A stretch of DNA of 64,000 nt from Myotis daubentonii (Eukaryota; Chordata; Mammalia; Chiroptera; Vespertilionidae): positions 90,696,433-90,760,432 of the forward strand of contig NC_081842.1 of the NCBI RefSeq assembly GCF_963259705.1, written 5' to 3'. Position 1 is the first letter of the stretch. Every line of letters starts with the position of its first letter. The translations under genes were made by a program, and so were the position numbers. The notes under the pieces were generated by a model that saw only the letters and a list, made by a program, of their open reading frames with translations, searched no databases and was not told the DNA's origin. Shown here in pieces: positions 12,330-22,856 of this stretch.

Positions 12330-12940
12330 TTCATACAAGATAAGAAACCAGCCCAGGAATTTTAAGATATGTGAGTTAAAAGGCCAGCCTCCTAATGTGT
12401 CTGATATAGTTGGTGTCATTAATGCTCCTAATACTTCTTGCAAGGAAAGAAGGCAACATGTTTTGCAGAGGCAGTTAAGATAAAAAGGCAAAAGTTAGAG
12501 GCTTGAAAGAACAGATTTTCTACAATTATTTATGATGTGATCCATAAATGAGGTACAATTATCAGTAAAATATGTGATGATCTTTACATTGAACATTTAT
12601 AAAACAGACCATTTTTCAATACAACAGAACATTTTGAATGGTATATTACATCAAAAATGTCCACATATAGAAATTCATAGATCCTGAATCAATTTATTTC
12701 ATCAAAAAATGTTTAACTCTAACTTTACAGGAGAAATACGAAACTAGCTACTAATGAGGGATTGAAGCTGAATTTTGAAAATGCAGCAAATGTGTCTCAT
12801 TTTGGATAAATATTAAAAATGAATATCTTAAGATTGATGAAATAGATTTAAAATCTCTTCTCCATTCCTGACAACATACTTGTCTGAGATTAATTTCTCT
12901 GCTATGACTGCTATTAATATAAGACATGGAAACAGTTTAG
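12330..12940 (+). pseudogene. Decayed hAT (Charlie/ZBED-type) transposase
   Basis: Conceptual translation on the plus strand, with stops and frameshifts, gives the dimerisation end of a hAT transposase. At 12800 FWINIKNEYLKIDEIDLKSL corresponds to the FW..VKKEYP..S..A...L segment. After a frameshift, 12865-12936 reads FLTTYLSEINFSAMTAIN, the LPFxTTYLCExGFSAMTxIK signature. Upstream, 12363-12410 (ELKGQPPNVSDIV) and 12477-12510 (KIKRQKLEA) fit the LQGKN...FKRKLE region. A CAGTGTTTCTCAAAGTG motif at 11871 may be the left terminal inverted repeat. The matching right end was not found. This is a dead DNA transposon, or less likely a pseudogene of a domesticated ZBED/SCAND gene. Confidence 0.65.
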
Positions 12941-13215
12941 ATTATACATTATTCCCTGTAAAATATTCTAGTCAGTCCCAGGAGATTGAATAAATAAACA
13001 AGCAAGCAGCAAACACGTGCACCACATTAAAATTTAAATAATTGGTATATATGATGGTCACTCAAAGTGTGTATATCATTTTTAATATAAACAATTTGTA
13101 TTTTATAGATTTTTGTAAATTCTGATTAAATAATAACAATTACAAATAAGATAATTACTGTGTTATTCCAAATATAACCACACTTGATGAATACATACAA
13201 TTTTGTAATTTATTT

Positions 13216-13437
13216 ATTTATTTATTTAATATATTTTATTGATTTTTTACAGAGAGGAAGGTAGAGGGATAGAGAGTTAGAAACATTGATAAGAGAGAAA
13301 CATTGATCAGCTGCCTCCTGCACACTCCCCACTGGGGATGTGCCCGCAACCAAGGTACATGCCCTTGACTGGATTCAAACCTAGGACCCTTCAGTCCGCA
13401 GGCCGATGCTCTATCCACTAAGCCAAACCGAGTAGGG
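13216..13437 (-). mobile_element. Ves SINE
   Basis: Reverse orientation, long and well preserved: T-rich tail TATTTTATTGATTTTTTACA, an AGAGAG body with an internal duplication of AGAAACATTGAT, CAGCTGCCTCCTGCACAC, and the tRNA-like head ending CTATCCACTAAGCCAAACCG. TAATTTATTT-type direct repeats flank it (from about 13206, and after 13438). Confidence 0.92.
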
Positions 13438-13440
13438 CTA

Positions 13441-14570
13441 TAATTTATTTTTATATGTTATTTTTATAGAACCTAATAATACAAAGTCGGGACTTGCTTT
13501 TTGTGTGCTTTATTACTTCATTTTCTATTAACCCATTTTTATTGTCCTTTACAAAGCTCTCTATCACTTGTACCTGATTTAGAAAATACAGCAGCCCTCA
13601 CTGCAGATGCTTTAAGTGCTGACAGAGCTCCATGAATGAGGTTAGTTTGGTTGCTGTGGTCACTATTGCAGCTCCCACCTACAACCTTGTGCAGAAATGA
13701 CTTGTTGTAGAGAAAGCACCTAAATGGTGGCAAGAAGATAGAACAGGTCCCAACATGAAATGTGACGTCTTTACCCCAACTCCCTCTCATGAAGCAACAA
13801 CAAAAAACCAACTCCCCCTTTTTCTACTACATGTAGGAAAACCGGATTAGGCTACGGGAAGACTAGGACTTAGGGAGGGTTTTGTTTTGTTTATGTTGCT
13901 CTTGTTCTTACTTTGACTTCTTCCATGATAGCAGGGAACTTAACATAAGAGTAAGGAGGGGGTGGTTCAATCATAATAAGTTGCAGGTATTCTCAGAAGC
14001 TTTTCTGGATGCCCAGGGAATGAGCTCCTGCAACTCCCATGGCCCTCTGGTTGAGGCCACTTCACTAGCAGAATCATTGATGTCTGAACCTCCTCCCCCT
14101 GACCTTGCTATCTCCTGGGAAAGAGGACGAAGTGTTCTTGCCTACGCAGGGTTTTGCGGGTGAGTAAGATAGGAAAGCCCACACTTGGTAAAAGGAATCC
14201 CATCTAACATACTTGCAAGTGTGATGAAACATGTATGCAGAGAACCACCGTAGCATTGATTTACCTTCGGGATATGAATGATAAAGTCCATAAACATGAC
14301 AAGAAAAATGGAAAAATACGATATGAAAACCAGAATGCTTGCAACGTATAAATTCAGTGGAGGGGGATATTAATCTGCTTCTAGTACTATCACTACATGT
14401 TTTTCAAAATTATTCTTTAGGCCAAGTGTCACAAAATATAGAAAGCTGCAAACTTAAAAAAAATGATAATTCATGATTCAAATGCTTTTTCTTTATCACC
14501 TTCTTACACTACTAGTGGTAGTAGCTTCCAGAGATCATGCCTTGGACCAGCCGTGTCCAGATCCTCCTGG
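13441..14570. other. Unannotated intron
   Basis: Moderate GC. Frames of 90 and 93 codons (13539-13811 minus, 13882-14163 plus) have no visible domain. No repeat recognised. Confidence 0.35.
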
Positions 14571-14589
14571 TAACACATCTAGTCTGGTG

Positions 14590-15272
14590 ACATGCTTAGT
14601 CTGTCTAAGCTCTTCCACCTGAATCAGGCCCTGGGTTCCAGACTCATATACCCACTTGCCTATTATATAAACCCTCTTGTAGGTTTAACAAGCTCAAATG
14701 TAATAAGGCCAAATCTGAACCTTCCCCCTGTTCAGAACCCTCCCTCCAATGGGTTCTCATCTTCATCAGAGAAAAATCCAGAATCCTTCCATGACCGACA
14801 AGACCCCACCTGCTCACACTCCCCTGCCCTTACCTTTCTGCCCTCATCTCATCGCTTGTCCCCATTCACTCTGATCTGTACACACTGGCTGAGCTCTTCT
14901 TCAGACATACTCATTCCAGGCTGCTCCTCAGCTTGGCTCACTGTCCCCACACACAGTCCCACTCCCAGCCCTTTATCCTCTTCTAAGTTTGTTTCAATAT
15001 CACTTTATTTATGAGGCTTTTCCTCAGACCGTATTGTAAATGATGCTTCTTTTCTCCCTTTCTAATTTTTTTTTTCTTCAGGTATGTCATTACCATTACA
15101 CAAAATATACCTTTATTTCTTTCTTTTACTTAAGGTCAGTTTCCTCCCACTTAAATGTAAGTTGCATGAGGGCAGGATTTTGCTTGGTTTTCTTTTTTTC
15201 TTTGCTATATCCAAAGTACCTGGAACAACACCTAGCAAATAGCAGCTCAATAAATGTCACTGAGTGAATAAT
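14590..15272 (+). mobile_element. L2 LINE 3' region
   Basis: Ancient L2 in sense orientation: CTCCAATGGGTTCTCATCTT, AAAATCCAGAATCCTTCCAT, ACAAGACCCCACCTGCTCAC and CTCATTCCAGGCTGCTCCTC follow the L2 3' UTR order. The element ends with AAGTTGCATGAGGGCAGGAT, AAGTACCTGGAACAACACCT and GCAGCTCAATAAATGTCACT before GAGTGAATAA. The 140-codon frame inside (14592-15014) belongs to this UTR and is not a gene. Confidence 0.85.
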
Positions 15273-15279
15273 TGAGTCT

Positions 15280-16241
15280 TAATTACTCTTACGTGCATTC
15301 GTGTCAAACTGCATAGATATAGTAAATGAAACATCTACTAATTATTGTGAATCTATAATCTTAGTATCCCTTAGAAACTGAGATATAATTAATTTCAATT
15401 GTCACACCTTCTCTGACATAGATTGTAATACACTAATAATATAAACAATCATATGCCTACTCATAATTAGATTACTTTGCTCCTGGTTTGGAAACTTGAA
15501 ATTAATTTTTGGTTGCCTGACTGCATCCCCAACACCAGATAATTCATTGCTTGAATACCTTTCAAGTATATTGTTTTTCTCTATTTCCTTAGCTTTCATT
15601 TTGGTTTAGGTCATTATCATTTCATGCTAGAGATGCTAAAGTCATTTTTATCTTCTTTTTACTACTCTATACTCAAAGTCTCCCTTCCCATAACAGTTGA
15701 TTGTTTCTTTCATTCCTCTAACTTTAAAAGAATTTATGTAGCCGATATACTAAGGGAGGAGGGGAAAGTAGTTATGGCTATTACAATACAGAAGCACAAT
15801 TATTTATAGACAATGCAGAGTAGTCCAATGAGAAACCCCCAAAGAAGTTCAAAACACCATTGGAACTAGCAGGAGAGTATTTAGTGAGGAGGTAATCAAC
15901 AAAATAGAAATGCACATGTCGACTTGCTAAATACCCAATCAAAATGTAGAAGGGGGCATAGAAAGCAGTGAAAGTAGCTGCCAGCATCAGGGCACCAGGA
16001 CTGATTTTCATTCTCGCTCTTTGCCACCCTGTCACAAAAACTCAGGGACAGCTCTGAGGTGGGAGAAACTCAACATCTCTTTATATAAAGCTCATATTAC
16101 AAGAGCTCAGACTCGATGTAGAAAGAGGCAAGAAGGTAAGGATGACAGCTCTCCTTTTCATCCTCAGTTTTCAACTTCTAATTTAGGTGCTTTCTCGCAA
16201 AGGCTTTAGAAGAGCAACTCAGCCTCCATATTAGAAGCCTT
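15280..16241. other. Unannotated intron left of the LTR
   Basis: AT-rich unique DNA. A hydrophobic 84-codon minus-strand frame (15781-16035) is taken as chance. Confidence 0.4.
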
Positions 16242-17212
16242 ATTGTGAAAGGCGCACCGCCCGCCTCTCCGGGTGGTGCGGGAGGAGGAGTCTGGCCACT
16301 GGGCTCTGGAATCCCTCCGCGCCCGCCCGCCATAGGGCCTGGTCTCCCCGGAGCGGGTCTGAGTGTCCGGACCGGCTGCGTGGCCAGCGGCGGCTGAGGG
16401 GTGGGGCCAGGAGGCGACCGACCACGGGGGAGGTCGTGGGAGCAGAAGGCCTCACCGCCTGGCTCTTTCCTCCCTTCCCCCGTGGTCGGCTCCCCGCTTG
16501 CCCGCGCTGGGGCCCTGGGTCCATGCGGCCCTCGGGCGGTCAGGGGGGTCTGCGTGGGCTGGCCGCCGGGCCCCATGAGGCAGGGCCTGGCCGTGCTGCT
16601 GGCGGCCTCAGGCATCGGCTCCCTGGCCCACAGCGGGAGCCCAGCACAGGCTGCCACCTGCCCGCTGCCCCCCTGGGCCGAGCCCACGCGGGCCGCGTGG
16701 ACCCCTGGCCCTGGTGCGGCAGCAATGGCAGCAGAGTGGGGCGCGTGCCCTAGCCCGGGGAGGCCACCGTGCTGCAGTGTGCTGGCCTCATGGGCCAGGC
16801 CTGCTCCGAGCGGATGCTGCTCTTCTGGAGCTGGGCCGCTCCACTGGCCGCACCCCGTGTGCTGGGCCTGTGCCACCCAGACGCGCCGCTGCGGGAGTCC
16901 CGGTCCGCCCGCAGGCTGGCTGCAGGTGCTGTGCGGAAGGGCCATCCTGTCTTGCGGCGTGTTCGAGCCGCAGCAGCGGGAGCCGGGCGAGGACTGCACC
17001 CTCCATCTTGCCTTGGGTCCTCCATTTTGGGACAGAGCCATGTGCTTCTTCGCTGGGGGAAGCCGCTGCTAGCCACACCCAGGATTTCTCTGGACTAACC
17101 AATAATAATCAAGGGAAGTGCACGCCATCACTATGACCACATCCTGTACCGACTCGCGCCTGGCCAATCGGCGGGGCCCACAGTCCCCTCTCCTGCCCTC
17201 ACACTACCCCCC

Positions 17213-17219
17213 TTTAAAA
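17213..17219 (+). promoter_or_regulatory. TATA-like box of the LTR
   Basis: TTTAAAA about 45 bp downstream of a CCAAT box (17164-17168) and about 100 bp upstream of the polyadenylation signal, the spacing expected of a retroviral LTR promoter. Confidence 0.55.
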
Positions 17220-17311
17220 CCTCCTGTCCCATCAGGCCTTGCTCTCTCGGCCACTGGACTTTCAGTTGTGTTGGTGGGTCTGGTGAATGGGGAGCTCAAG
17301 CCGGCTTGCAT

Positions 17312-17317
17312 AATAAA
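17312..17317 (+). terminator. Polyadenylation signal of the LTR
   Basis: AATAAA in the context GCATAATAAAGGACTC, 72 bp before the LTR end; this marks the R/U5 part. Confidence 0.65.
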
Positions 17318-17540
17318 GGACTCTTTGCTTTTGCATCGGACTGACTGGCTCCCTGGGGTCTTGGGAACCTTGAAATCTGGGCACAACAATTGCATTTTAC
17401 CTTCAGCACAGTTATAGCACCAAGACACCAGCAGGGTGAATATTAGCATTGGAAGGCACGGTCTCTGCTTCAAGTTCCATTAACTAAAAGACCCATTTCA
17501 GGTATTTACTCATACACAGCCACTTTCAGTCAAAAGAGTG

Positions 17541-17578
17541 TTTTTGTTTGTTTGTTTGTTTGTTTGTTTGTTTGTTTA
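17541..17578. repeat. (GTTT)n microsatellite
   Basis: About nine GTTT units. Confidence 0.9.
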
Positions 17579-17794
17579 AGATCTCAACTTCCTGTTAGAA
17601 AGAAACTGCTTACTATGCCTTGGCACACTTTTGCTTTTAATTCTGTTTGATACTGCAGCATTGGTTTTTCCAACATTTCAAAAATGTCAAAACAAACTCT
17701 AAGAATCATTTCACCCTGCAGGCCTGGGCATAGCAGCAGGTGGCCCCTCACAAACCACTGTGTCAGGAGGGTGATAGGCTGGAGTGAGATTGGT

Positions 17795-17905
17795 TATATA
17801 AGTCAAGGTCCATTCGAGATCACACACAAACCTGTGGTGGAGCCTGGATTCAAGTGCAGCTCCCCTGACTATCAAGCCTATAAACTTCACCAACCAGATC
17901 ATCTA
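17795..17905 (-). repeat. MIR SINE fragment
   Basis: Reverse MIR head: AAGTCAAGGTCCATTCGAGA, TGGAGCCTGGATTCAAGTGC and CCCCTGACTATCAAGCCTAT match the GGTCACACAGCTAG to GTGCTCTTAACCAC part in order. Confidence 0.6.
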
Positions 17906-17909
17906 TACC

Positions 17910-20176
17910 ATAAAATGTCATGAGACAATATTTAAAGATACAAATAAATAAGTGACTAATAACAATATCATCTCCATGGAAGAACACAGGCACACAAGTA
18001 TGTATTTTTTGCCGATTTGACAAGAAAAAGATATCATTTTGGTTCATCCACCCTGGACAGCTATTGTGTTGGCAGCTATAATTTTTTTATTTGACAATTT
18101 CAGGAAAAAGAGGTCAGTGTCCCTGACTAAATAGTCAGGTTTGCATGCTTTAAAAATTCTTGTAGCACACCGGTTAAAAATCAGTGCCCTAGAAGATATT
18201 TATATCACCATTCACTATTTAGGAAATAGCTCATTCAACCTTAACTACATACGATTTTCGTCATTAAAAGGTGGACTGTACGTATTTGAAGGGGCTTTGA
18301 AAGTCCAAAACAACTATGAACATGCTATGTCTAGGTTCATGTTACCACCATTCTTCCTAAACTACCATCACTCTTTCTGAAATGTAAAAGTGAATGTTAC
18401 AGAATATGCAGACAGATCATTCAGAATCCCCCCTTCACCCCCAACATTAGCCATTTGCACCTGAATCCACTAGCTAACCTCATTATAAATAGGTGTTAAA
18501 CCAAGACACTTAATTCTTACAGGCACTCACACTTCGGTACTAAAATAACACTGCCTCTCTACATCCCACAAGAGCCCCAGATGCTCATTCACATCTGTTC
18601 CCACGGATCACACGGGACCTTGCTTGGACTACAGTAATAATAAGCTAAGGAAAGTAGGGTACCTATACCAATGTATAGCCCTTCAGTCCACATAGTATAA
18701 AACAATAAATTAAAATATGTATTAGGAAAATGTATTTCTTAACTGTAATATTTTGCTACAAGGATAGAGAAATGCTGCCTGAAAAAGCACGGAAGAGGAA
18801 AAACACTCAGTATTTATAAATATTAGAAATACACAAAATAATTTAAGAAAACAAAATGAATAAATTGAAAAGTAGATTGAATTCATTAACATTTTAATTA
18901 CAATAAATTCATAATCTAGTAGCTTTTTAATTAGTTTGGTCTTTAATGAATAACTGTATTTTAATTTTTACTTTTGGTACTTGGACCAATATTTTCAAGT
19001 TTACTTATAAAACTAATAGTCCTTGCAATTAAAAAAAAAAGCCTGTATTTATTAGGGATATTTAAGTAATAATATTTAAAATAGAGGTTTCTCATTCATT
19101 TTGTACTTTATGCTAAAGTTATTTTCATAAAAAGTATTCTGTCAAGGGATGTATAGACGCTATACACCAAACCTATAGAGTGGGACCTTTATTGAAGGTA
19201 GAAGATGTGAATTACAGGGACTGGCTCACTCACGGGCCACACATGCCTGGTTCCACCTCAAGCACAGGAGAGGCACCTAGCCCTTAACCAATCTATTTCT
19301 CCCTCCTATTATTTTGAAACTAGAACTGAGGAATGCAGTGAAGTCTAAGTTTGTGAGTAGAATAGTCGTGTTCTAGGGCTAAGTCCTAGGACTAAGCCCT
19401 AGGGCTAAGTCAGTTCTTAAATTCAAAAGCTGCAAACTCAAGAATTACTACCATTTCTACACTATAGATTCACCATTGGTGGCAATATCATTTGCTCCAA
19501 GTCTGGTATAAATTACTATGAAACACACAGAATAGATAAAATCATTAAAATTAAATAGTAAAACATCAAACACCATGTTTTATCTAAAATAGAAGTAAAT
19601 TAATATGAATCAAAATTATGTAATTACAAATAGAATTAAATTGATAGCTTATGGGCAATATTTTTTGATACTGTTAAAGGTTTTCTTACACTTACTAAGG
19701 AACTTCAATGATAATGTTACTTTGAAACTTACTTTAAATGTTGAAATAGGCTGTTCACCTTAGAGACCATATCAGTATGTCAGTAGGAAATCAGGCTCCT
19801 GTGCAATACGTTGTTGCTTCTCATAGCTGACAAATAGTGATTTATTTATAATTGTTTATTTAAATAAATCAATTTAATCCAAAATTTATGTTTTCAGTCA
19901 TGCATATTTTTAAGTCAGATTATTTTTCAAAGGCTCATAGAGGACACATTTACCAATTATTTTGGGTATTTTGCATCCTCTTTAATGAGGCTTATATGTA
20001 AGAAGTACAATTACAGTTATCTACCTGTAGAATGCTTGCCCAAATTATTTCCTCTTCATCCCCTCCACCATTCGGAAATATAGATGATATATGAAAACAT
20101 GCTACTTGAGGGCAAAATCCACTTCTTGTTTATTTTAGTAGTGCCAATGCCCAACATAATTCCTGAAATATGGCAA
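17910..20176. other. Unannotated AT-rich intron
   Basis: No repeat family recognised except the palindrome at 19373-19402. Strongly AT-rich between 18.7 and 20.1 kb. Confidence 0.4.
19373..19402. repeat. 30-bp near-perfect palindrome
   Basis: Built from CTAGGGCTAAGTCC and its inverse around a central CCTAGG. Only one base pair (positions 9 and 22) fails to pair. It also reads as alternating CTAAG/CTAGG heptamer-like units. Confidence 0.85.
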
Positions 20177-20519
20177 TCCTATCTAATAATAGACAAACAT
20201 GGTAATTAACCATAACTTCGCTACCCTTCCCATTGGCTAATCAGGGTGATATGCAAATTAACTGCCAACAAAGATGGCGGTTAACAGCCAACAAAGATGG
20301 TGGTTAATTTGCATACATGGGCGCAATGATGGGAGGCCATAGGGGAAGGATGGTGATTGGAAACACAGGCGGCAGGCAAGAGCCGGGAGGCACTGCCCCT
20401 GGCCCTGGATCAGAGAACCGGCTGCCTTTGTGCGCCCCCCTGCCAGTGATTGGAGAAGCCAGAGGGTTGCAGGGAAGAGGCAGGCGCCTGCCTCTTCCCT
20501 GGCCGCCCCTGCCAGGGAT

Positions 20520-20975
20520 GAGCAACCGGAGATCCCACAGCAGGAAAGGGGGGCCTGCAGCCAGCCTCCGTGTGTGCCTGCATGTGGGATCACTGTGGTG
20601 ATCACAGAGCAGGAAAGGGCGGTCTGAAGCCAGCCCCTGTGTGCGCCTGCCCCTGGGTTGCAGCGGCGATCACAGAGCAGGAAAGGGGGGCCTGCAGCCA
20701 GCCTCCGTGTGTGCCTGCACGTGGGATCACCGTGGCGATCGCAGAGCAGGAAAGGGTGGCCTGGAGCCAGCCCCTGTGTGCACCTGCCTGCCCATGAAAT
20801 TGCTGATGCGATCCCACAGCAGGATAGGGCAGCCTGCATCCAGCCCCTATGTGCACCTGCCTGTCCATGGGATTGCTGATGCAATCCCACAGCAGGATAG
20901 GGTGGCCTGCAGCCAGCCCCCCCTGTGCGCCTGTCCCTGGGAAACCCTGGCGATCCCACAGGAAAGGGCACCCCA
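20520..20975. repeat. Minisatellite, 7 units of 66-73 bp
   Basis: The CAGGAAAGGG/CAGGATAGGG core recurs at 20541, 20610, 20678, 20747, 20820, 20893 and 20959. The units share GCCTGCAGCCAGCC and a GTGTGCACCTGCC-type block, with GATCACAGAG or GATCCCACAG just before the core. The first four units and the next two form two subtypes (69 versus 73 bp). Confidence 0.88.
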
Positions 20976-21045
20976 CCCTGGCCATAGCTCAAGGGAGAAT
21001 ACAAATTGCAGTGGAGGCCAGGAGCCTGAGAGATCAACAGAGAGG

Positions 21046-21214
21046 GGTGCCTGCTCCAAGCCTCCAAGGTGTGGCTGGGGGCAGGCCCCCAGCAGACACA
21101 CACACACAGCGCCTACTCTGAGCTTCCAATGTGGCTGGGAGCAGACCACCACTGGACACACACACGGCAACTGCTTGGAGCCTATGTGGCATGGCTGGGG
21201 GGCAGGCCCCAGCA

Positions 21215-21257
<43 letters not shown>

Positions 21258-21275
21258 GACGCCTGCTCCAAGCCT
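21046..21275. repeat. Second tandem repeat in the Helitron with (CA)n
   Basis: Three to four copies of a unit of about 65-75 bp: GCCTGCTCCAAGCCTC, then TGTGGCTGGGGGCAGGCCCC, then AGCAGACACACACA. The last copy's CA run has expanded to about 41 bp (21215-21255). Confidence 0.8.
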
Positions 21276-21734
21276 CTGCTGCTAGACTGTGTCTGTCAGT
21301 AGGACATCCACTGAGGGCTCCTGGACTGTGAGAGGAGCAGGCTGGGCTGAGGGAACCCCACCCCCCAGTGCACTAATTTCGTGCACCGGGCCTCTAGTAT
21401 TTCATATATATTCAAGAAACTGAACTGAAATTGTAACTTGGAAATATGTTACATATCCAATGTGTTTAGATATTTATAGATTAAGAATTCTTAGTTAAGC
21501 CTGCTTACTTTAATAACTTTACTCCCAAATTGGAGAATATTAAATATTACAAACAATATTGAGGCATTTCCCAGAACCTGGTTATTGCTTGCTTTCATAA
21601 CATACTGTTTTGGGAGATGGAAGTAGATGGCACAGCGGTGGTGATATCCTTTCTACCGTTGTTCCCCAGGTGGCTTATGTGCTCGCAATAATTCATTGCA
21701 GTAATTGCTGGTTATGTGCTCACTCTGTATATCT

Positions 21735-21956
21735 TTAAAAAAATATGTTTTTATTGATCTCAGAGAGAGAGAGGAAGAAAGAAGGAGAGAGAGATAGAAA
21801 TACCAATGATGACAGAGAATCATTGATAGGCTGCCTCCTGCACGTCCCATACTGGGGATCGAGCCTGCAACCCAGGCATGTGCTCTGACCAGGAATCAAA
21901 CTATGAACTCCTGATTCATGGGTCCATGCTCAACCACCGAGCCACACCAGCTGGGC
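21735..21956 (-). mobile_element. Ves SINE with clear target duplication
   Basis: Reverse orientation. Flanked by CACTCTGTATATCT (21721-21734) and CACTCTGTATGTCT (21957-21970), a 14-bp duplication with one mismatch. Tail TTTTTATTGATCTC, body AGAGAGAG, CTGCCTCCTGCACGTCCC, head ending CACCGAGCCACACCAGCTGG. Confidence 0.95.
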
Positions 21957-22109
21957 CACTCTGTATGTCTCACTGACATACAAATGGACTTATAAAACAT
22001 GTGTCCCAAATCATGCATGACTAGAAGATAAAGAAAATCTGATTTTAATAACAATGTTTCTTTTAAGTAGCTCTATTAAGCATGGAATGGACACCACAAA
22101 ACTGCAAAC

Positions 22110-22185
22110 AACCTGGTACAGTGCTTATCATACAAGAAATAGTCAGCAAATGTCGATTGAGTGAATGAATAAGTACATAAATGAA
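22110..22185 (+). repeat. L2 3'-end fragment
   Basis: CCTGGTACAGTGCTTATCAT, then CAGCAAATGTCGATTGAGTG and AATGAATAA correspond to the L2 terminus (GCCTGGCACATAG...TTGAATGAATGAA). Confidence 0.55.
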
Positions 22186-22484
22186 TCATCAGGAGGTGGA
22201 ATATAATATTTCAGTGTTTAGAAATAATTTTCCCTTTGGAGGATTTTGCTAACAGTTAATGAATAGCAATGAGGACTTAATTCAGAAACTCGGTCATTTT
22301 CACAGAGGTACCCTTATATTTTTAGTAAATTTCACCTTTACTTGTAAATACAAACTGTACAAAAAATATTATACAAAGTAGTAATATTAGTGAAATCTAA
22401 TTTATCTAAAATATAATACCAAGTATAAAAGTATACTAAATGTACAAAAATTAAAATTTGCTAAAAAAATCATATATATATGAA

Positions 22485-22486
<2 letters not shown>

Positions 22487-22542
<56 letters not shown>
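22487..22542. repeat. (TA)n microsatellite
   Basis: An AT run of about 28 units. Confidence 0.95.
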
Positions 22543-22544
<2 letters not shown>

Positions 22545-22816
22545 ATCTTTCAGAATTAAAGTTCCAAATCCTGATCTGTTGTAGCTTAACCTACCATATA
22601 AATAACAAAATTTACAATGTATATGATTATGTTTTTCCTGAAATTGCTATATTCAAGCTACACTGGCATAAAGAGATAAAGGTAGTAATTATATAACGTA
22701 CAACTCAAGATTTTACTTACTGGTATATTTAATAAGAATTTCCAATAAGAGTTTTGTCATTCACAACTTAAATGATAGGTAACTTATTTCTTTAGGAAAT
22801 CTACAAGCTAACACTT

Positions 22817-22818
22817 GC

Positions 22819-22852
<34 letters not shown>
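22817..22852. repeat. (CA)n microsatellite
   Basis: Pure CA run ending a few bases before the Helitron at 22856. Confidence 0.95.

Positions 22853-22855
<3 letters not shown>

Positions 22856-22856
<1 letters not shown>

Larger units (their letters stand above)
16246..17388 (+). mobile_element. Solo LTR of an endogenous retrovirus, GC-rich
   Basis: 1143 bp starting TGAAAGGCGCACC and ending TTGGGAACCT...GGGCACAACA, flanked on both sides by the 4-bp direct repeat ATTG (16242-16245 and 17389-17392). The order of promoter elements fits U3-R-U5: CCAAT boxes at 17099 and 17164, a TATA-like TTTAAAA at 17213, AATAAA at 17312, then a short U5. The GC content jumps exactly at both ends. About 800 bp of the left part is extremely GC-rich and explains the many overlapping long frames. 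No gag, pol or env sequence or second LTR is seen, so I call it a solo LTR left by recombination, probably class I (gamma-like) from the 4-bp duplication. Confidence 0.75.
20177..21397 (+). mobile_element. Long non-autonomous Helitron with minisatellites
   Basis: 1221 bp. The start TCCTATCTAATAATAGACAA follows a host A. The end is TGCACTAATTTCGTGCACCG, a 5-bp-stem hairpin, then GGCCTCTAG before a host T. The 3' 100 bp match those of the other HeliBat copies here. It lacks Rep/helicase coding. The interior is GC-rich with two tandem-repeat blocks listed separately. The long frames (up to 281 codons on the minus strand, 214 on the plus) only translate those repeats. Confidence 0.9.

Noticed and set aside
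14592..15014. 140-codon plus-strand frame
   Set aside because: It falls in the 3' UTR of an ancient L2 LINE.
15781..16035. 84-codon minus frame resembling a membrane protein
   Set aside because: The hydrophobic stretch is compositional and no homolog is recognised.
16178..17136. 287-codon minus-strand frame and the overlapping plus-strand frames as genes
   Set aside because: They lie in a GC-rich LTR where stop codons are rare, several overlap in all frames, and none resembles a known protein.
20520..20975. CRISPR-like regularly spaced repeat
   Set aside because: The whole 66-73 bp unit is repeated with no unique spacers, and the genome is mammalian.
20258..21285. Long open frames in both directions (281 and 214 codons) with repeated peptide blocks
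   Set aside because: They only translate the 66-73 bp Helitron minisatellite and the CA run. The repeats shift between frames and no start context or domain is seen.
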